The notes: generated from the letters alone by a model not told the origin. A stretch of DNA of 64,000 nt from JBHHWH01 sp046756405 (GCA_046756405.1 JBHHWH010000001.1:4254-68253); one strand, 5' to 3'; counted from the stretch's first letter, positions 18,057 through 27,024 are shown. Program-made: numbers and translations.

Positions 18057-21000
18057 TCACGAGGCCCGATATCTGGTCCCCCGGGTGGCGAGGCGGCAAC
18101 CAGCCTCGCGCAGCGCCTTCAAGTCGCGTCCCACCGTCGAGGCACTCACCCCTAGTGCCTCGGCGAGCTGTTCGATCGAGGGCAGTGCCCCCTGGTTACG
18201 GGCTTCGGTCACGAGCCTCTGCAGTCGGCGGCGCCGCCGCTCCACGGGCGACGGAATCTCCTCGTCATCGGGGTGGGCAACGGTCCAGATGACATGCACC
18301 AGCTCGCCGGCGGCGAGGGGTCGACCCAGGGGGCTTCCCATCGCGGGCAGCATCACCTCGATCTGTCGGGGTGAGACCCGCTTCCAGGTCTCGACGATCT
18401 CAGCATGCTCTGGGACTCGCTCCAGCGCCTTCGCTCGCTCGTCGTCCGTAAGCCCTTCCAGGGTGGCAAGGAGTAAGCGGTGGGCCTTCTCGGCAGCACG
18501 CCGGGCTTCCTTGACCTCACCGGCCGCCGCGGCGGCGACGGAATGCCGGTGGTGTACCAGATGGGCACGCTCGACCCCCGGCACGAGCTGGTCGACTGCT
18601 TGGCGGGCAGTGGCGAGGGCGGTGTCTACGTCTCCGATGGCCAACAGGACTGCCCCGCGGATAGAGAGCAGCTCCACGCCCAGGGAAGCTTGAGCGGTCT
18701 CCCGGCACACGACATCAGCTTGGTCGAGGACGGCCAGGGCCTCCTGGTGCCTTCCTGAGCCCAGATACAACAAGGCCAGGGAACGAAGGTGCTGACCCTC
18801 GAGGGAACGGTTGCCGCTCCCGCGAAGCTTGTCCAGGCTCTCGGCGAGGAGTTGGCCTGCTTCGTCGTTCCGACCCTCGAGGAGGGCTGCCCCGGCCAGG
18901 ATCTCCAAGCATTGGGCCTCTCGGGCGGGATCACCGATGCTCACGAATTGGTTCATCGCCCGCCGTGCATCGGCTCGGGCCCGTTCAGCGTCGCCGAGGA
19001 GGCTGAGACGGACCGATGCTGCGTTGACAAGCACCATCGATTCACCGCGACGGTCGCCGAGATCGGAGAAGACGTGCGCCGCCTGCCCATAGCTGGAGAG
19101 GGCCTCCGCTACCTGACCCATGTAGTAGTGGAGGTTGGCTTGGTTCACCAGATTTACACCCTCGCCATGGCGATAGCCGATCTTCCGGCAGATCTCGATA
19201 GCAGTCCCGTAGCGGGCCAGCGATCCCGAGGCGTCGCCCAGCTGGCGAAGGGCGCGCGCCTCGATGCCCAAAACCTCTGCTTCACCGCGGAGATCGTCGA
19301 GTTCCCCGAAGAGAGAACGCGCACCGGTCAGATGCGGAAGCGCATCGGTGCACCGCTGCACTTCGACCAGAGTGCTACCCAACTCGGTGTGGGCCTGAGC
19401 TCGTATCTGATCGTCGTCGGCTGCTGAAGCCACCGCCGCTTCCAACTGGGATACCGCACGCAGGGGGTGCCCCGACCAGCGCAGACAGGTACCCAATGCC
19501 ACCAGGGCCGCCGCCAACGCACCTTGGTCACCCCGGAGACGCTCCACCTCCACGGCGTGGCGAGCCGCCTCTTCGGCCTCGGCGAAACGGCCCAAATGAG
19601 CAAGGAACCAAGCCCTTCGCCGTTCGAGATCGCCCTCCAAAGCGGGGTTGGTCTCGACGAGGGTCATCATCTCCTCAATCACCTCGCCCTGTTCGCTGCG
19701 AAGGCCCAACACGTCAAGGACGAACTCCAGGTGGCCAGCCACTCGGTATCGTTCCTCCGGCGCCCACATCGCCCGCGTTGCTGCCAGATGGGCTGCCCGG
19801 AAGTGCTGGCGGGCGGTCGCAAAGGCGTGAAGCTCCTCGGCCCGGAGGCCCGCATCGAGTAGGAACCGAGCTGCCCGCTCAGGGATCCCGCCCTCCCAAT
19901 AGTGGTGGCCCAGGGCCGCCACATCTTCTGAGCTGATTTCGACCAATGCCTCCGCCACCCGGCGATGCAACTCGGTGCGGAGACCCTCCTCGAGACCCTC
20001 GTAGACGACCTGGCGTACTAGGTCGTGGGCTATCCGATAGAGGCCAGGACCCGCCTCTTCGAGGAGCCCACGATGAACGAGATCCTCGACGGCATCCAGC
20101 AGCGAAACCCGGGGGGATCCACTGACCGTCTCCAGTACTGCCAGGTCGGCGACACCACCGCACACCACGGCGACCTCGAAAACTGCTCGGGCGTCTTGGC
20201 CGAGCAGTGAGACGCGAGAGTCGACGACCGACCTCACCCGGGGGGCGACCGGGACCCTTCGGCCGGCGAACTCCTTCTCGAGAACTTCGCCTGGATCACC
20301 ACCGGTCTCGAATAGACCCTGGTCACGGAGGGTCAGCAACGTCTCCAACGTGAATAAGACGTTCCCGCCGGTCTGGCGGTGCAGGCGGACTGCCACCGTC
20401 GGATCCAAGTTGGTCAAGCCCAGGATGGTCTTGACCATGTCGCCAAGCTCGAAAACGGACAAAGGCGAGAGCACGACTCTCCCCAGGCCTGCAACACGGT
20501 CCAGATCGCGGAGGAGGTCCCACACCTCCATGTCACTTCGACCTTCCTCGCTCCTGTAGAGCAGGAGCAGCAGGACGCGCGAACCGGGAAGCCGAGAGCC
20601 GAGCTGGGCGAGCACACCGAGTGTGTCCCGGTCGACCCAATGCACATCATCGAGAATCACCAGATGCGGGGCGATCCGGCCCAAGGCTCCGATCGTGGTG
20701 ACGAGCGCCTCCTGCATCCGCGTCGACTCCTCCGCCGGACGCAGCGGGGTCGATCGAGAAGACGCTGGCTGCCGTCCCCCGAGGAAGGGGGCGAGTCGCA
20801 TGGCCTCTCCAAGCCAGACCGGCTCGAGTTCCTCGGCGAGCTGCTCAGCCCTGAGAGGGCTGATTGACTCCAATACCTCAGCCAGCGGACCGAAGGGGCG
20901 AACGGTCCCCTCATCGCAAGTACCCCAACTGACTTCGAATCCACGCCAGCGGGCGGCGTCTGCCGCCTCCAGGGCCAGCCGGGTCTTGCCGATGCCGGGT

Positions 21001-21914
21001 TCCCCCTCCACCAGCACCACGCCGCCATGGCCGGCGAGCACCCGCTCCATGGCGCTGACGATGGTGCGCCGCTCCTCTTCTCGCCCGACAAAGGGAGTGC
21101 CGGACCGAGCACCCAACACGGAGGCGCGTTCCTCACCGCCCAGCGGCCGGATCGCGGCTCGCCGCTGCTTGAGGATTCGCCGGTACAGATCCACAGTGGG
21201 CTGGGAGGGCTCGGCACCCAGCTCCTCGGCCAGCACCGACCTGCACCGTTCGAACTGCTGCACCGCTTCGCTGGTACGCCCCAGAAGAAAGCAGAGCCGC
21301 ATGACCTCCTGGTGTGCTTCTTCGCGAAGGGGATCGTGGTGGGTGAGCCGTCGAGCGTGGGCCAGAGCCTCTTCGTAGTCACCGTGGGCTTTGGTCACTT
21401 CAACGAGACGGCTCAGAGCCGCAAGGTAGCGCTGTCGGTAATGGTCCTGTTCGACGGTCACCCAGTCGTCGAAGAACCCTGCAAGGAAGTCGCCTCGATA
21501 CAGCTCAACACAGGTACGCAGGGCCGCGGCGTCTCCGGAGCGGCTCAGGACGGAGTCACGCCGTGATATCTGGAGAGACTCAAAGATCACATCGAATTCC
21601 TCGACGTCCAGCCAGTAGGGGACCGAAGTGTCGAAGCTGAGAGTGTCCGCCGTGGTCACCAAATGTGCCTCTTGATCGCCGCCCACCGTGTCCTGTATCT
21701 GCCACAGAGTGTGGCTGAGCCGACGCCGCGCCCGCCCCTCAGGAAGATCGGGCCAGAACAGACCGGCGAGGAAGTCTCTTTGTAGAGGTCGGCCCCGGTG
21801 CATTGCGAGATAGGCGAATAGCGATCTCCCAGAACGTGAGGCAATCGGCGCCAACGGCCTGCCCCCGCGTTCCAAGAAGAAGCCACCGAATAGGTATACC
21901 CGCAGCGGATCCAT
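18057..21914 (-). CDS. Large BTAD/AfsR-type regulator with ATPase, TPR and C-terminal HTH
   Basis: About 1285 residues from the third in-frame ATG (21914); ATGs at 21923 and 21953 add 3 or 13 residues. Order: OmpR-like DNA-binding domain (LRVYLFGGFFLERGGRPLAP, about 1-90), bacterial transcriptional activation domain (about 105-250), AAA/STAND ATPase with Walker A GEPGIGKT (304-311) and Walker B-like HLVILDDVHW, a long TPR array (about 700-1150), and a C-terminal HTH of DeoR/HTH_11 type (SIEQLAEALGVSASTVGRDL). STAND-TPR regulators are ligand- or partner-operated switches. DNA-binding domains at both ends are unusual. The neighbours suggest a peptide or membrane signal input. Confidence 0.85.
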   Translation of the reverse strand: MDPLRVYLFGGFFLERGGRPLAPIASRSGRSLFAYLAMHRGRPLQRDFLAGLFWPDLPEGRARRRLSHTLWQIQDTVGGDQEAHLVTTADTLSFDTSVPYWLDVEEFDVIFESLQISRRDSVLSRSGDAAALRTCVELYRGDFLAGFFDDWVTVEQDHYRQRYLAALSRLVEVTKAHGDYEEALAHARRLTHHDPLREEAHQEVMRLCFLLGRTSEAVQQFERCRSVLAEELGAEPSQPTVDLYRRILKQRRAAIRPLGGEERASVLGARSGTPFVGREEERRTIVSAMERVLAGHGGVVLVEGEPGIGKTRLALEAADAARWRGFEVSWGTCDEGTVRPFGPLAEVLESISPLRAEQLAEELEPVWLGEAMRLAPFLGGRQPASSRSTPLRPAEESTRMQEALVTTIGALGRIAPHLVILDDVHWVDRDTLGVLAQLGSRLPGSRVLLLLLYRSEEGRSDMEVWDLLRDLDRVAGLGRVVLSPLSVFELGDMVKTILGLTNLDPTVAVRLHRQTGGNVLFTLETLLTLRDQGLFETGGDPGEVLEKEFAGRRVPVAPRVRSVVDSRVSLLGQDARAVFEVAVVCGGVADLAVLETVSGSPRVSLLDAVEDLVHRGLLEEAGPGLYRIAHDLVRQVVYEGLEEGLRTELHRRVAEALVEISSEDVAALGHHYWEGGIPERAARFLLDAGLRAEELHAFATARQHFRAAHLAATRAMWAPEERYRVAGHLEFVLDVLGLRSEQGEVIEEMMTLVETNPALEGDLERRRAWFLAHLGRFAEAEEAARHAVEVERLRGDQGALAAALVALGTCLRWSGHPLRAVSQLEAAVASAADDDQIRAQAHTELGSTLVEVQRCTDALPHLTGARSLFGELDDLRGEAEVLGIEARALRQLGDASGSLARYGTAIEICRKIGYRHGEGVNLVNQANLHYYMGQVAEALSSYGQAAHVFSDLGDRRGESMVLVNAASVRLSLLGDAERARADARRAMNQFVSIGDPAREAQCLEILAGAALLEGRNDEAGQLLAESLDKLRGSGNRSLEGQHLRSLALLYLGSGRHQEALAVLDQADVVCRETAQASLGVELLSIRGAVLLAIGDVDTALATARQAVDQLVPGVERAHLVHHRHSVAAAAAGEVKEARRAAEKAHRLLLATLEGLTDDERAKALERVPEHAEIVETWKRVSPRQIEVMLPAMGSPLGRPLAAGELVHVIWTVAHPDDEEIPSPVERRRRRLQRLVTEARNQGALPSIEQLAEALGVSASTVGRDLKALREAGCRLATRGTRYRAS

Positions 21915-22142
21915 GACATCCATCCTGGCCGTCGGCCGAGCCGGGCCCAGCACCGGCCCGCGCTACCCAAGGACTCTACCCATCCAGGGGTGGCCGGCAA
22001 GAGACTGGCAGGTGATCCGCCCGGGGGCCCTCTCACCACCAGGTCATGTCGACGGCTAAGAGCCCTACCGACCTCGTACAGACGAGAGTCCAAGGCGGAG
22101 CCGACTGGATAGCGATTCCGGGCTGGTTGGGTAATCGCCCCG

Positions 22143-22922
22143 TCAGTCCGTAGCCCAGAACTCCTCGAGGCGAGCAACAAACCGGTCGGGGTCGACCAGA
22201 TGGGGGTAGTGGCCGAGACCGTCCCACACCTCCACCGTCGCCGAAGAGACGAGTCCGGTCAGCCATGAGGCGTAGCCAGGACCGGGATCGATGCCATGGA
22301 TCGCCAGGTAGGGGCAGGCAATGGGCGCCAGTGCCTCCTCCACCATGGCGGACACCTCCTGGGCAGGGGACTCGAGGATCGGTGTCCAGATCCCCAATAC
22401 GACCTCCTGGTCTGGGTTGCGGTTGGTCTCGAGTCGTGCCCTCTCCTCGTCGGGGAGAGCATCCCCGTAGAGCTGGCCGAAGAGACCAGCGATCACCATG
22501 GGGAAGGACTCCGGATCCGCCAGAGCCGGAGCCACCTCGGCTAGCTGCGCCTGGAACTCGTCGAGCTTGAGCGGCTGGTCGACGTTCACCACCGAGCGAG
22601 CGGGGAACCCTCCCGCCAGGGCGCTCACCACCGCCCCACCCAGAGAGTGGCCCACCAGGCGGGGATTAGAGATACCCTCGGCCATTGCCACCGAGGCAAC
22701 ATCACCGGCCATAGAACCCAGGTCGTAGGAGGGCCCTTTGTCAGAAGCGCCATGACCGCGTAAGTCTGGAACGATCACCCGATATCGGTCGGCGAGGCGG
22801 GCAGTGACAGGATCCCAGCTCCGACCCGACTCGGTGATCCCGTGGACCAGGATCACCGGATCTCCGACACCTCCAACCTCGTAGTGGATGGTGGTCCCGT
22901 CCGGGGACGTTGCGATCGGCAT
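22143..22922 (-). CDS. Alpha/beta hydrolase
   Basis: 259 residues. Oxyanion motif HGITESG near residue 27, nucleophile Ser93 in VGHSLGGA, a mid acid near AIHGIDPG and a late histidine in DGLGHYPHLVDPDRF. This matches the haloperoxidase/esterase-like hydrolases of the alpha/beta fold. AGGAGGAAC lies 3 bases before the ATG. No operon partner is evident, since the next gene on the same strand is a degraded enoyl-CoA hydratase. Substrate unknown. Confidence 0.88.
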   Translation of the reverse strand: MPIATSPDGTTIHYEVGGVGDPVILVHGITESGRSWDPVTARLADRYRVIVPDLRGHGASDKGPSYDLGSMAGDVASVAMAEGISNPRLVGHSLGGAVVSALAGGFPARSVVNVDQPLKLDEFQAQLAEVAPALADPESFPMVIAGLFGQLYGDALPDEERARLETNRNPDQEVVLGIWTPILESPAQEVSAMVEEALAPIACPYLAIHGIDPGPGYASWLTGLVSSATVEVWDGLGHYPHLVDPDRFVARLEEFWATD

Positions 22923-22982
22923 CAGTTCCTCCTAATCAGTCTGGCGGGAACCCTATTCGCGGCGGGCGATCAACGCTTCCAA

Positions 22983-23473
22983 TCACGCCAGTCGCGCCAC
23001 GTAGGTTCGGAACAGCTCCCCGGCCTCGGGGTCGGCGATGGAAGCAAGGAGCGCCGCGGCGTCATCTCTCGGGTCGAACACACCGGGATCCAGAAACGGG
23101 CATCCTCTGCGGCGACACGGAGATCACAGGCGGCAGCCAGCACCACCGCACCACCAACGCAGTGCCCTCGAATGGAGGCCACGGTGATTTGGGGCAACGC
23201 GGCCAGGGAGTCGGCGGCCACTCGACCCAAGTCGGCGGTCTCATCGGGCGTCGATTCGAACTCTTCTGCGAAGGCAGGCAGGTCGGCACCCGCCGAGAAG
23301 TTGGGTCCGGAGCCCTCCAGGACTACCACCCCCACCTGGTCCTCGGCGTTCAGGCTGGTACACACTGCAATCAACTCGCGAAGGAGATCAGGCGAGAGGG
23401 CGTTTAGCTTGTCGGGTCGGTTCAACATGACCCGGGCAACCCGTCCTTCCACGTTGAACTCAACCAGGGACAT
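22983..23473 (-). pseudogene. Enoyl-CoA hydratase/isomerase, internally deleted and frameshifted
   Basis: The first 130 or so codons are a normal crotonase start: LNRPDKLNALSPDLLREL, oxyanion segment NFSAGADLPAFAEE, and GHCVGGAVVLAAACDLRVAA. After DARFWIP the frame shifts. A proper C-terminus appears in another frame, from about DPGVFDPRDDAAALLASIA to FRTYVARLA and a TGA at 22983-22985. About 80-100 residues of the middle, including the second catalytic region, are missing. The original frame instead runs on into unlike sequence to 22970. The gene keeps a good ribosome site (GAGGAGGG), so the loss may be recent. A sequencing or assembly error could explain the shift but not the missing middle. 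Confidence 0.75.
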
Positions 23474-23523
23474 CGACCCTCCTCACGTTCCCAATGGCCA
23501 ACCACCCTAGAAGACACCGCGCC

Positions 23524-24492
23524 TCAGACGGTGATGACGACCTTGCCCCGGGCGTGGCCCTCCTCCAGATAGCGGATCGCCTCAGGCACCTCCGCGAGGG
23601 TGTAGACACGATCGATGACCGGAGCCAGCTCACCGGAAGCCATCCAACCGGCCAGGGTCTCGAGATCCTCGCGCCTCGCCTGGGCCAGCATGGGAACCAT
23701 GCGCGGCGATCCGATCAGTGAGCCAACAGCAACCTTGGCCAGGTGGACGATCGGCCCGATCCAGTCGCCCATCTCGACGGCGCCCACCGCCACATACACC
23801 CCGTCCGGCTTCAGTACCCGCCGGTAAGCCGAGAGGGTCTTCGTGAAGACGGTGTCGAAGATGACGTCGTAACGACGGTCGGTCGCAGTGAAATCGTCCC
23901 GGGTGTAGTCGATGACCTCGTCGGCACCGATCGACCGCACCATTTCTAGGTTTCGAGTGCTGGTCACCCCGGTGACTTGGGCACCTAGCGCCTTGGCGAT
24001 CTGCGTGGCACAGGTCCCAACCCCGCCGGAGGCACCATTTACCAAAACCCGCTGACCCGGTCGGAGACGGGCCTTGTCCCTCAATCCCTGGAGGGCCGTA
24101 AGGCCCGCCACCGGCACCGCGGCCGCAGCTTGGAACGAAATCCCGACGGGTTTGATCGCCAGCGCGTGCTCGGACGCTGCTACGTACTCGGCGAGGCTGC
24201 CCGCCACTTCACCGAAGACCTCGTCGCCCGGTTGGAACCGACTTACATCCCGGCCCACCGCCTCGACGACCCCGGACATGTCGGCGCCGCGACGTTGCCG
24301 TTTCGGCCTTCCGAGTCCGGTCTGGAGCCGGACCAGGCGGGGCAAGCCCCTCATGTAGTGCCAGTCGAGGGGGTTCACTGAGGCGGCCCTAACCTTCACG
24401 AGCACCTGGTCATCGCCCACACCCGGCGGGTCCACCTCCTGGAGGCGGAGCACATCGGGAGAGCCGTACTCGGAATGGACTATCGCCTTCAA
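23524..24492 (-). CDS. Zinc-independent MDR oxidoreductase (quinone-reductase-like)
   Basis: Medium-chain reductase of 322 residues, NADPH-dependent. The N-terminal GroES-like domain has SVNPLDWHYMRGLP, and the Rossmann domain has VLVNGASGGVGTCATQIAKA (nucleotide loop GASGGVG). The sequence lacks the zinc-binding cysteines of alcohol dehydrogenases, which fits quinone oxidoreductase/crotonyl-CoA-reductase-like members. The start is a TTG at 24492 with GGAGAG 5 bases upstream. Substrate unknown. It diverges from the citramalate synthase unit. Confidence 0.88.
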   Translation of the reverse strand: MKAIVHSEYGSPDVLRLQEVDPPGVGDDQVLVKVRAASVNPLDWHYMRGLPRLVRLQTGLGRPKRQRRGADMSGVVEAVGRDVSRFQPGDEVFGEVAGSLAEYVAASEHALAIKPVGISFQAAAAVPVAGLTALQGLRDKARLRPGQRVLVNGASGGVGTCATQIAKALGAQVTGVTSTRNLEMVRSIGADEVIDYTRDDFTATDRRYDVIFDTVFTKTLSAYRRVLKPDGVYVAVGAVEMGDWIGPIVHLAKVAVGSLIGSPRMVPMLAQARREDLETLAGWMASGELAPVIDRVYTLAEVPEAIRYLEEGHARGKVVITV

Positions 24493-24583
24493 GGACTCTC
24501 CTGGTACCGGTGAGGTGCTGGACCGACCCTACCCGGGCCCGTCCCTTGACGGGACCGATGATCTCAGGGATACTCCCCGCTTC

Positions 24584-24622
24584 ATGAAGTTCCACGGTCC
24601 AGCCCTCATCATCATTCCGTAG
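24584..24622 (+). CDS. Attenuation leader peptide with three consecutive isoleucine codons
   Basis: ATG to TAG, 12 residues: MKFHGPALIIIP. The Leu-Ile-Ile-Ile run is coded CTC ATC ATC ATT and sits just before a hairpin and a terminator, 97 bases upstream of citramalate synthase, a committed enzyme of isoleucine synthesis. This is the layout of ilv-type leaders, where stalling at scarce charged tRNA-Ile prevents the terminator from folding. No strong Shine-Dalgarno is visible; GATACT 9 bases upstream could be a -10 box giving a nearly leaderless start. Confidence 0.75.
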   Translation: MKFHGPALIIIP

Positions 24623-24690
24623 GCGCATACGTCGTCCTACGGCGTGTGCGCCGCCCCAGCCCTTCGGAAGACCCGGAGGGCTTTCTGTTA
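24622..24690 (+). promoter_or_regulatory. Transcription attenuator of cimA: pause hairpin plus intrinsic terminator
   Basis: Right after the leader stop, GGCGCA (24622-24627) pairs with TGCGCC (24647-24652) and an inner CGTCG/CGGCG stem. Next, AGCCCTTCGG (24658-24667) pairs with CCGGAGGGCT (24673-24682) as a 10-bp stem with one G-U pair, followed by TTCTGTTA. This is an intrinsic terminator placed before, not after, a gene. Together with the Ile-rich leader peptide it forms a ribosome-mediated attenuator. Confidence 0.72.
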
Positions 24691-24718
24691 CCCCTCCGAC
24701 CTCCCCAGGAACCACACG

Positions 24719-26347
24719 ATGTATGACAAACGCACCATCGAGATCTACGACACCACCCTCCGCGACGGCACCCAACAGGAGGGTATTTCGCTGACGGTTG
24801 GCGACAAGCTGGCCGTGGCCCGCCTCCTCGACGAACTCGGCGTCGCCTACATCGAAGGCGGCTGGCCCGGTGCCAACCCTAAAGACGACGAGTTTTTCGC
24901 CCGTGCCCGCCGCGAGCTCGGGCTCGAGAACGCAACCCTGGTGGCCTTCGGCTCCACCCGCCGACCCCGAAGTCACGCTGATGACGACCCCCAGCTTGCC
25001 GCCCTTCTCGCCGCTGATACCGAGGTGATCTGCCTGGTCGGCAAGGCCTGGGACTACCACGTCGAACACGCTCTACGGGCCAGCCGGGATGAGGCGCTGG
25101 CCATGGTGGAGGACTCTGTGGCCTATCTACGCGGTCAGGGAAAGCGGGTGTTCTTCGACGCCGAGCACTTCTTCGACGGGTACCGCTCCGACTCCGACTT
25201 CGCACTAGCCGTCCTCCGAGCCGCGCGCGATGCCGGAGCCGAGAGGATCATCCTCTGCGACACCAACGGTGGCTTCCTCTCCCACGAGGTGCAGCGCATC
25301 GTAGGCGAAGTGGGCGAGGCCCTGGGTGATGCCACCCTGGGATGCCATTTCCACAACGACACCGGCATGGCGGTAGCCAACTCCATCACCGCGGTCCTCG
25401 AAGGAGTCCACCAAGTCCAGGGATGCATCAACGGCTACGGGGAACGCACCGGCAACGCCGACCTGTGCTCACTGATCCCCAACTTGGCGGTGAAGATGGG
25501 CCTTGAGGCCCTTCCCGAAGATCGCCTGGCCAAGCTGACCATGATCTCCCACCACGTGGCCGAGATCGTCAACCAGACCCTCGACCCTCACCTTCCCTAT
25601 GTCGGCGCCTCGGCCTTCACCCACAAGGCGGGGCTGCACACCTCAGCGCTGGCGAGGCGGCGTGATGCCTACGAGCACCTCGACCCGGCAGTGGTCGGTA
25701 ACGGCACCAGGGTGGTGGTCTCCGAGCTTGCGGGACGGTCGACGGTGCTGGCCAAGGCCGAAGCCCAGGGTCTCGAGCTCAGCCCCGGAACAGCACAGCA
25801 GCTCGTCGACAGGATCAAAGAGCTGGAACACGAGGGATACCAGTTCGAAGCCGCCGACGGATCCTTCGAGCTTCTCCTCCGCGAAGCCCAGGGATGGAGC
25901 CAGGACTTCTTCCAACTGGAGTCCTACCGGGTTTTCGTGGAGCATCGCAACGGCGAGGTGGTGGCCGAGGCCACCATCAAAGTCCGTGTCAATGGTGAAA
26001 GGGTTGTCGCCACCCGGGAGGGAGACGGGCCGGTGAGCGCCCTCGACCGGGCCCTTCGGGCAGCCCTGGGCGACGCCTACCCTGAACTTGAGGGCATCCG
26101 GCTGATCGACTACCGAGTCCGGGACCTCGACTCCTCCGACGGCACCAGCGCCCGGGTACGGGTCCTCTGCCAGCACTCCGACGGCCTCCGAACCTGGGGC
26201 ACCGTCGGAGTCCATGAGAACATCATCGACGCCTCCTGGGAAGCCCTCGTCGACGGAGTCGTCCTCGGTCTGCTCTATGGGAGGAACGGCCAGTCTGTTG
26301 GCCAGCGCTCAGGCAACCAGAGCCGGCCAGGACGGAAGATCTCATAA
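24719..26347 (+). CDS. cimA: (R)-citramalate synthase
   Basis: Condenses pyruvate and acetyl-CoA to citramalate, the threonine-independent route to 2-oxobutyrate and isoleucine. 542 residues from the ATG at 24719. The catalytic TIM barrel opens with IEIYDTTLRDGTQQEG, has the metal site in CHFHNDTGMAVANS, and NGYGERTGNADL. The C-terminal LeuA-type allosteric domain covers about 400-520. Length and GWPGANPKDDEFF favour the long CimA type over 2-isopropylmalate or homocitrate synthase. The isoleucine leader upstream supports the pathway. Feedback inhibition by isoleucine is usual for the family. Confidence 0.9.
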   Translation: MYDKRTIEIYDTTLRDGTQQEGISLTVGDKLAVARLLDELGVAYIEGGWPGANPKDDEFFARARRELGLENATLVAFGSTRRPRSHADDDPQLAALLAADTEVICLVGKAWDYHVEHALRASRDEALAMVEDSVAYLRGQGKRVFFDAEHFFDGYRSDSDFALAVLRAARDAGAERIILCDTNGGFLSHEVQRIVGEVGEALGDATLGCHFHNDTGMAVANSITAVLEGVHQVQGCINGYGERTGNADLCSLIPNLAVKMGLEALPEDRLAKLTMISHHVAEIVNQTLDPHLPYVGASAFTHKAGLHTSALARRRDAYEHLDPAVVGNGTRVVVSELAGRSTVLAKAEAQGLELSPGTAQQLVDRIKELEHEGYQFEAADGSFELLLREAQGWSQDFFQLESYRVFVEHRNGEVVAEATIKVRVNGERVVATREGDGPVSALDRALRAALGDAYPELEGIRLIDYRVRDLDSSDGTSARVRVLCQHSDGLRTWGTVGVHENIIDASWEALVDGVVLGLLYGRNGQSVGQRSGNQSRPGRKIS

Positions 26348-26392
26348 CCCAGGACCACCGATAGGGTCGGCGGTGGAACCCTGGAGGAGACC

Positions 26393-26581
26393 ACGACCGA
26401 CCACAAAGCGAGCCCCAACCCCACGGGCATCGGGCCGAAGTTGGCCACCGGCACCCTCATCGGCACTGCGCTCGGTGCCATTTTCGGCGTGACCATCGGC
26501 GATCTGAGCGCAGGGGTCCTGCTCGGAGGCATGATCGGGCTGGGCTCGGTGCTCCTCTGGAACGCGGTCGAAGACGACTGA
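26393..26581 (+). CDS. Small glycine-rich membrane protein, apparently with an ACG start
   Basis: About 62 residues, beginning 45 bases after cimA in the same frame. GGAGGAG lies 3 bases before an ACG followed by ACC GAC CAC AAA. No ATG, GTG or TTG stands at this spot, so either ACG is used or an ATG was lost. The product has a hydrophilic start (TTDHKASPNPTGIG) and a long glycine-rich hydrophobic stretch (LIGTALGAIFGVTIG, then AGVLLGGMIGLGSVLLW), ending NAVEDD. It looks like a glycine-zipper or two-helix membrane protein. The only conventional in-frame start before the membrane part is a TTG just ahead of LATGTLIG. Function unknown. Confidence 0.5.
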   Translation, partial: TTDHKASPNPTGIGPKLATGTLIGTALGAIFGVTIGDLSAGVLLGGMIGLGSVLLWNAVEDD

Positions 26582-26610
26582 ACTCCCCCGGCCCTGCACG
26601 AACCCAGAGG

Positions 26611-27024
26611 CTAGGGCGCGGAGCTGAGCTGCTGGATAAGTCCGTAGATGTCCCCCAGGACCCAGACTTCACGGATCAGCCCATCCTCGATGGTGAACAC
26701 CGCGGCACCGGCATACTCGAATCGCCTTCCGGTAGGCGCCAGGCCAAACACCTCCCCTTCGTGAGTGCCGGTGTAGGAGAGCAGAGCGAAGGTCTTATCA
26801 CCCTCGCTAATGGTCTCGGTGACCTCATTGTGGAAGTCGGACGAGAACGACTGGATGAAGTCCACATAGTCCCCGAGCTGGTCGAATCCCACCTTGACCT
26901 GGCCGAGAGACCCCCGGAACCGGATGTCGGGGTGGAGGAACTCGGAGAAGACCGTCTTGTCGAATCGGTTCCACATGTCTTCGTAGAACCGTTCGATCAA
27001 GGCGAGGTGCTGGGGGTTCGCCAC
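26611..27024 (-). CDS. SnoaL-like (NTF2-fold) protein
   Basis: 137 residues with the cone-shaped alpha+beta fold of SnoaL-like polyketide cyclases. ERFYEDMWNRFDKTVFSEFLHPD is the typical first helix and loop, and the late part has FEYAGAAVFTIEDGLIREVWVLGD. Many members are enzymes on unknown small molecules, so no reaction is proposed. The start is a GTG. TAGACT ends 6 bases upstream, so the mRNA is probably leaderless. It diverges from the membrane protein at 27157. Confidence 0.85.
   Translation of the reverse strand: MANPQHLALIERFYEDMWNRFDKTVFSEFLHPDIRFRGSLGQVKVGFDQLGDYVDFIQSFSSDFHNEVTETISEGDKTFALLSYTGTHEGEVFGLAPTGRRFEYAGAAVFTIEDGLIREVWVLGDIYGLIQQLSSAP

Noticed and set aside
24644..24718. 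Upstream extension of cimA from a GTG
   Set aside because: It would start within the attenuator hairpins; MYDKRTIEIYDTTLRDG at 24719 is the normal family start.
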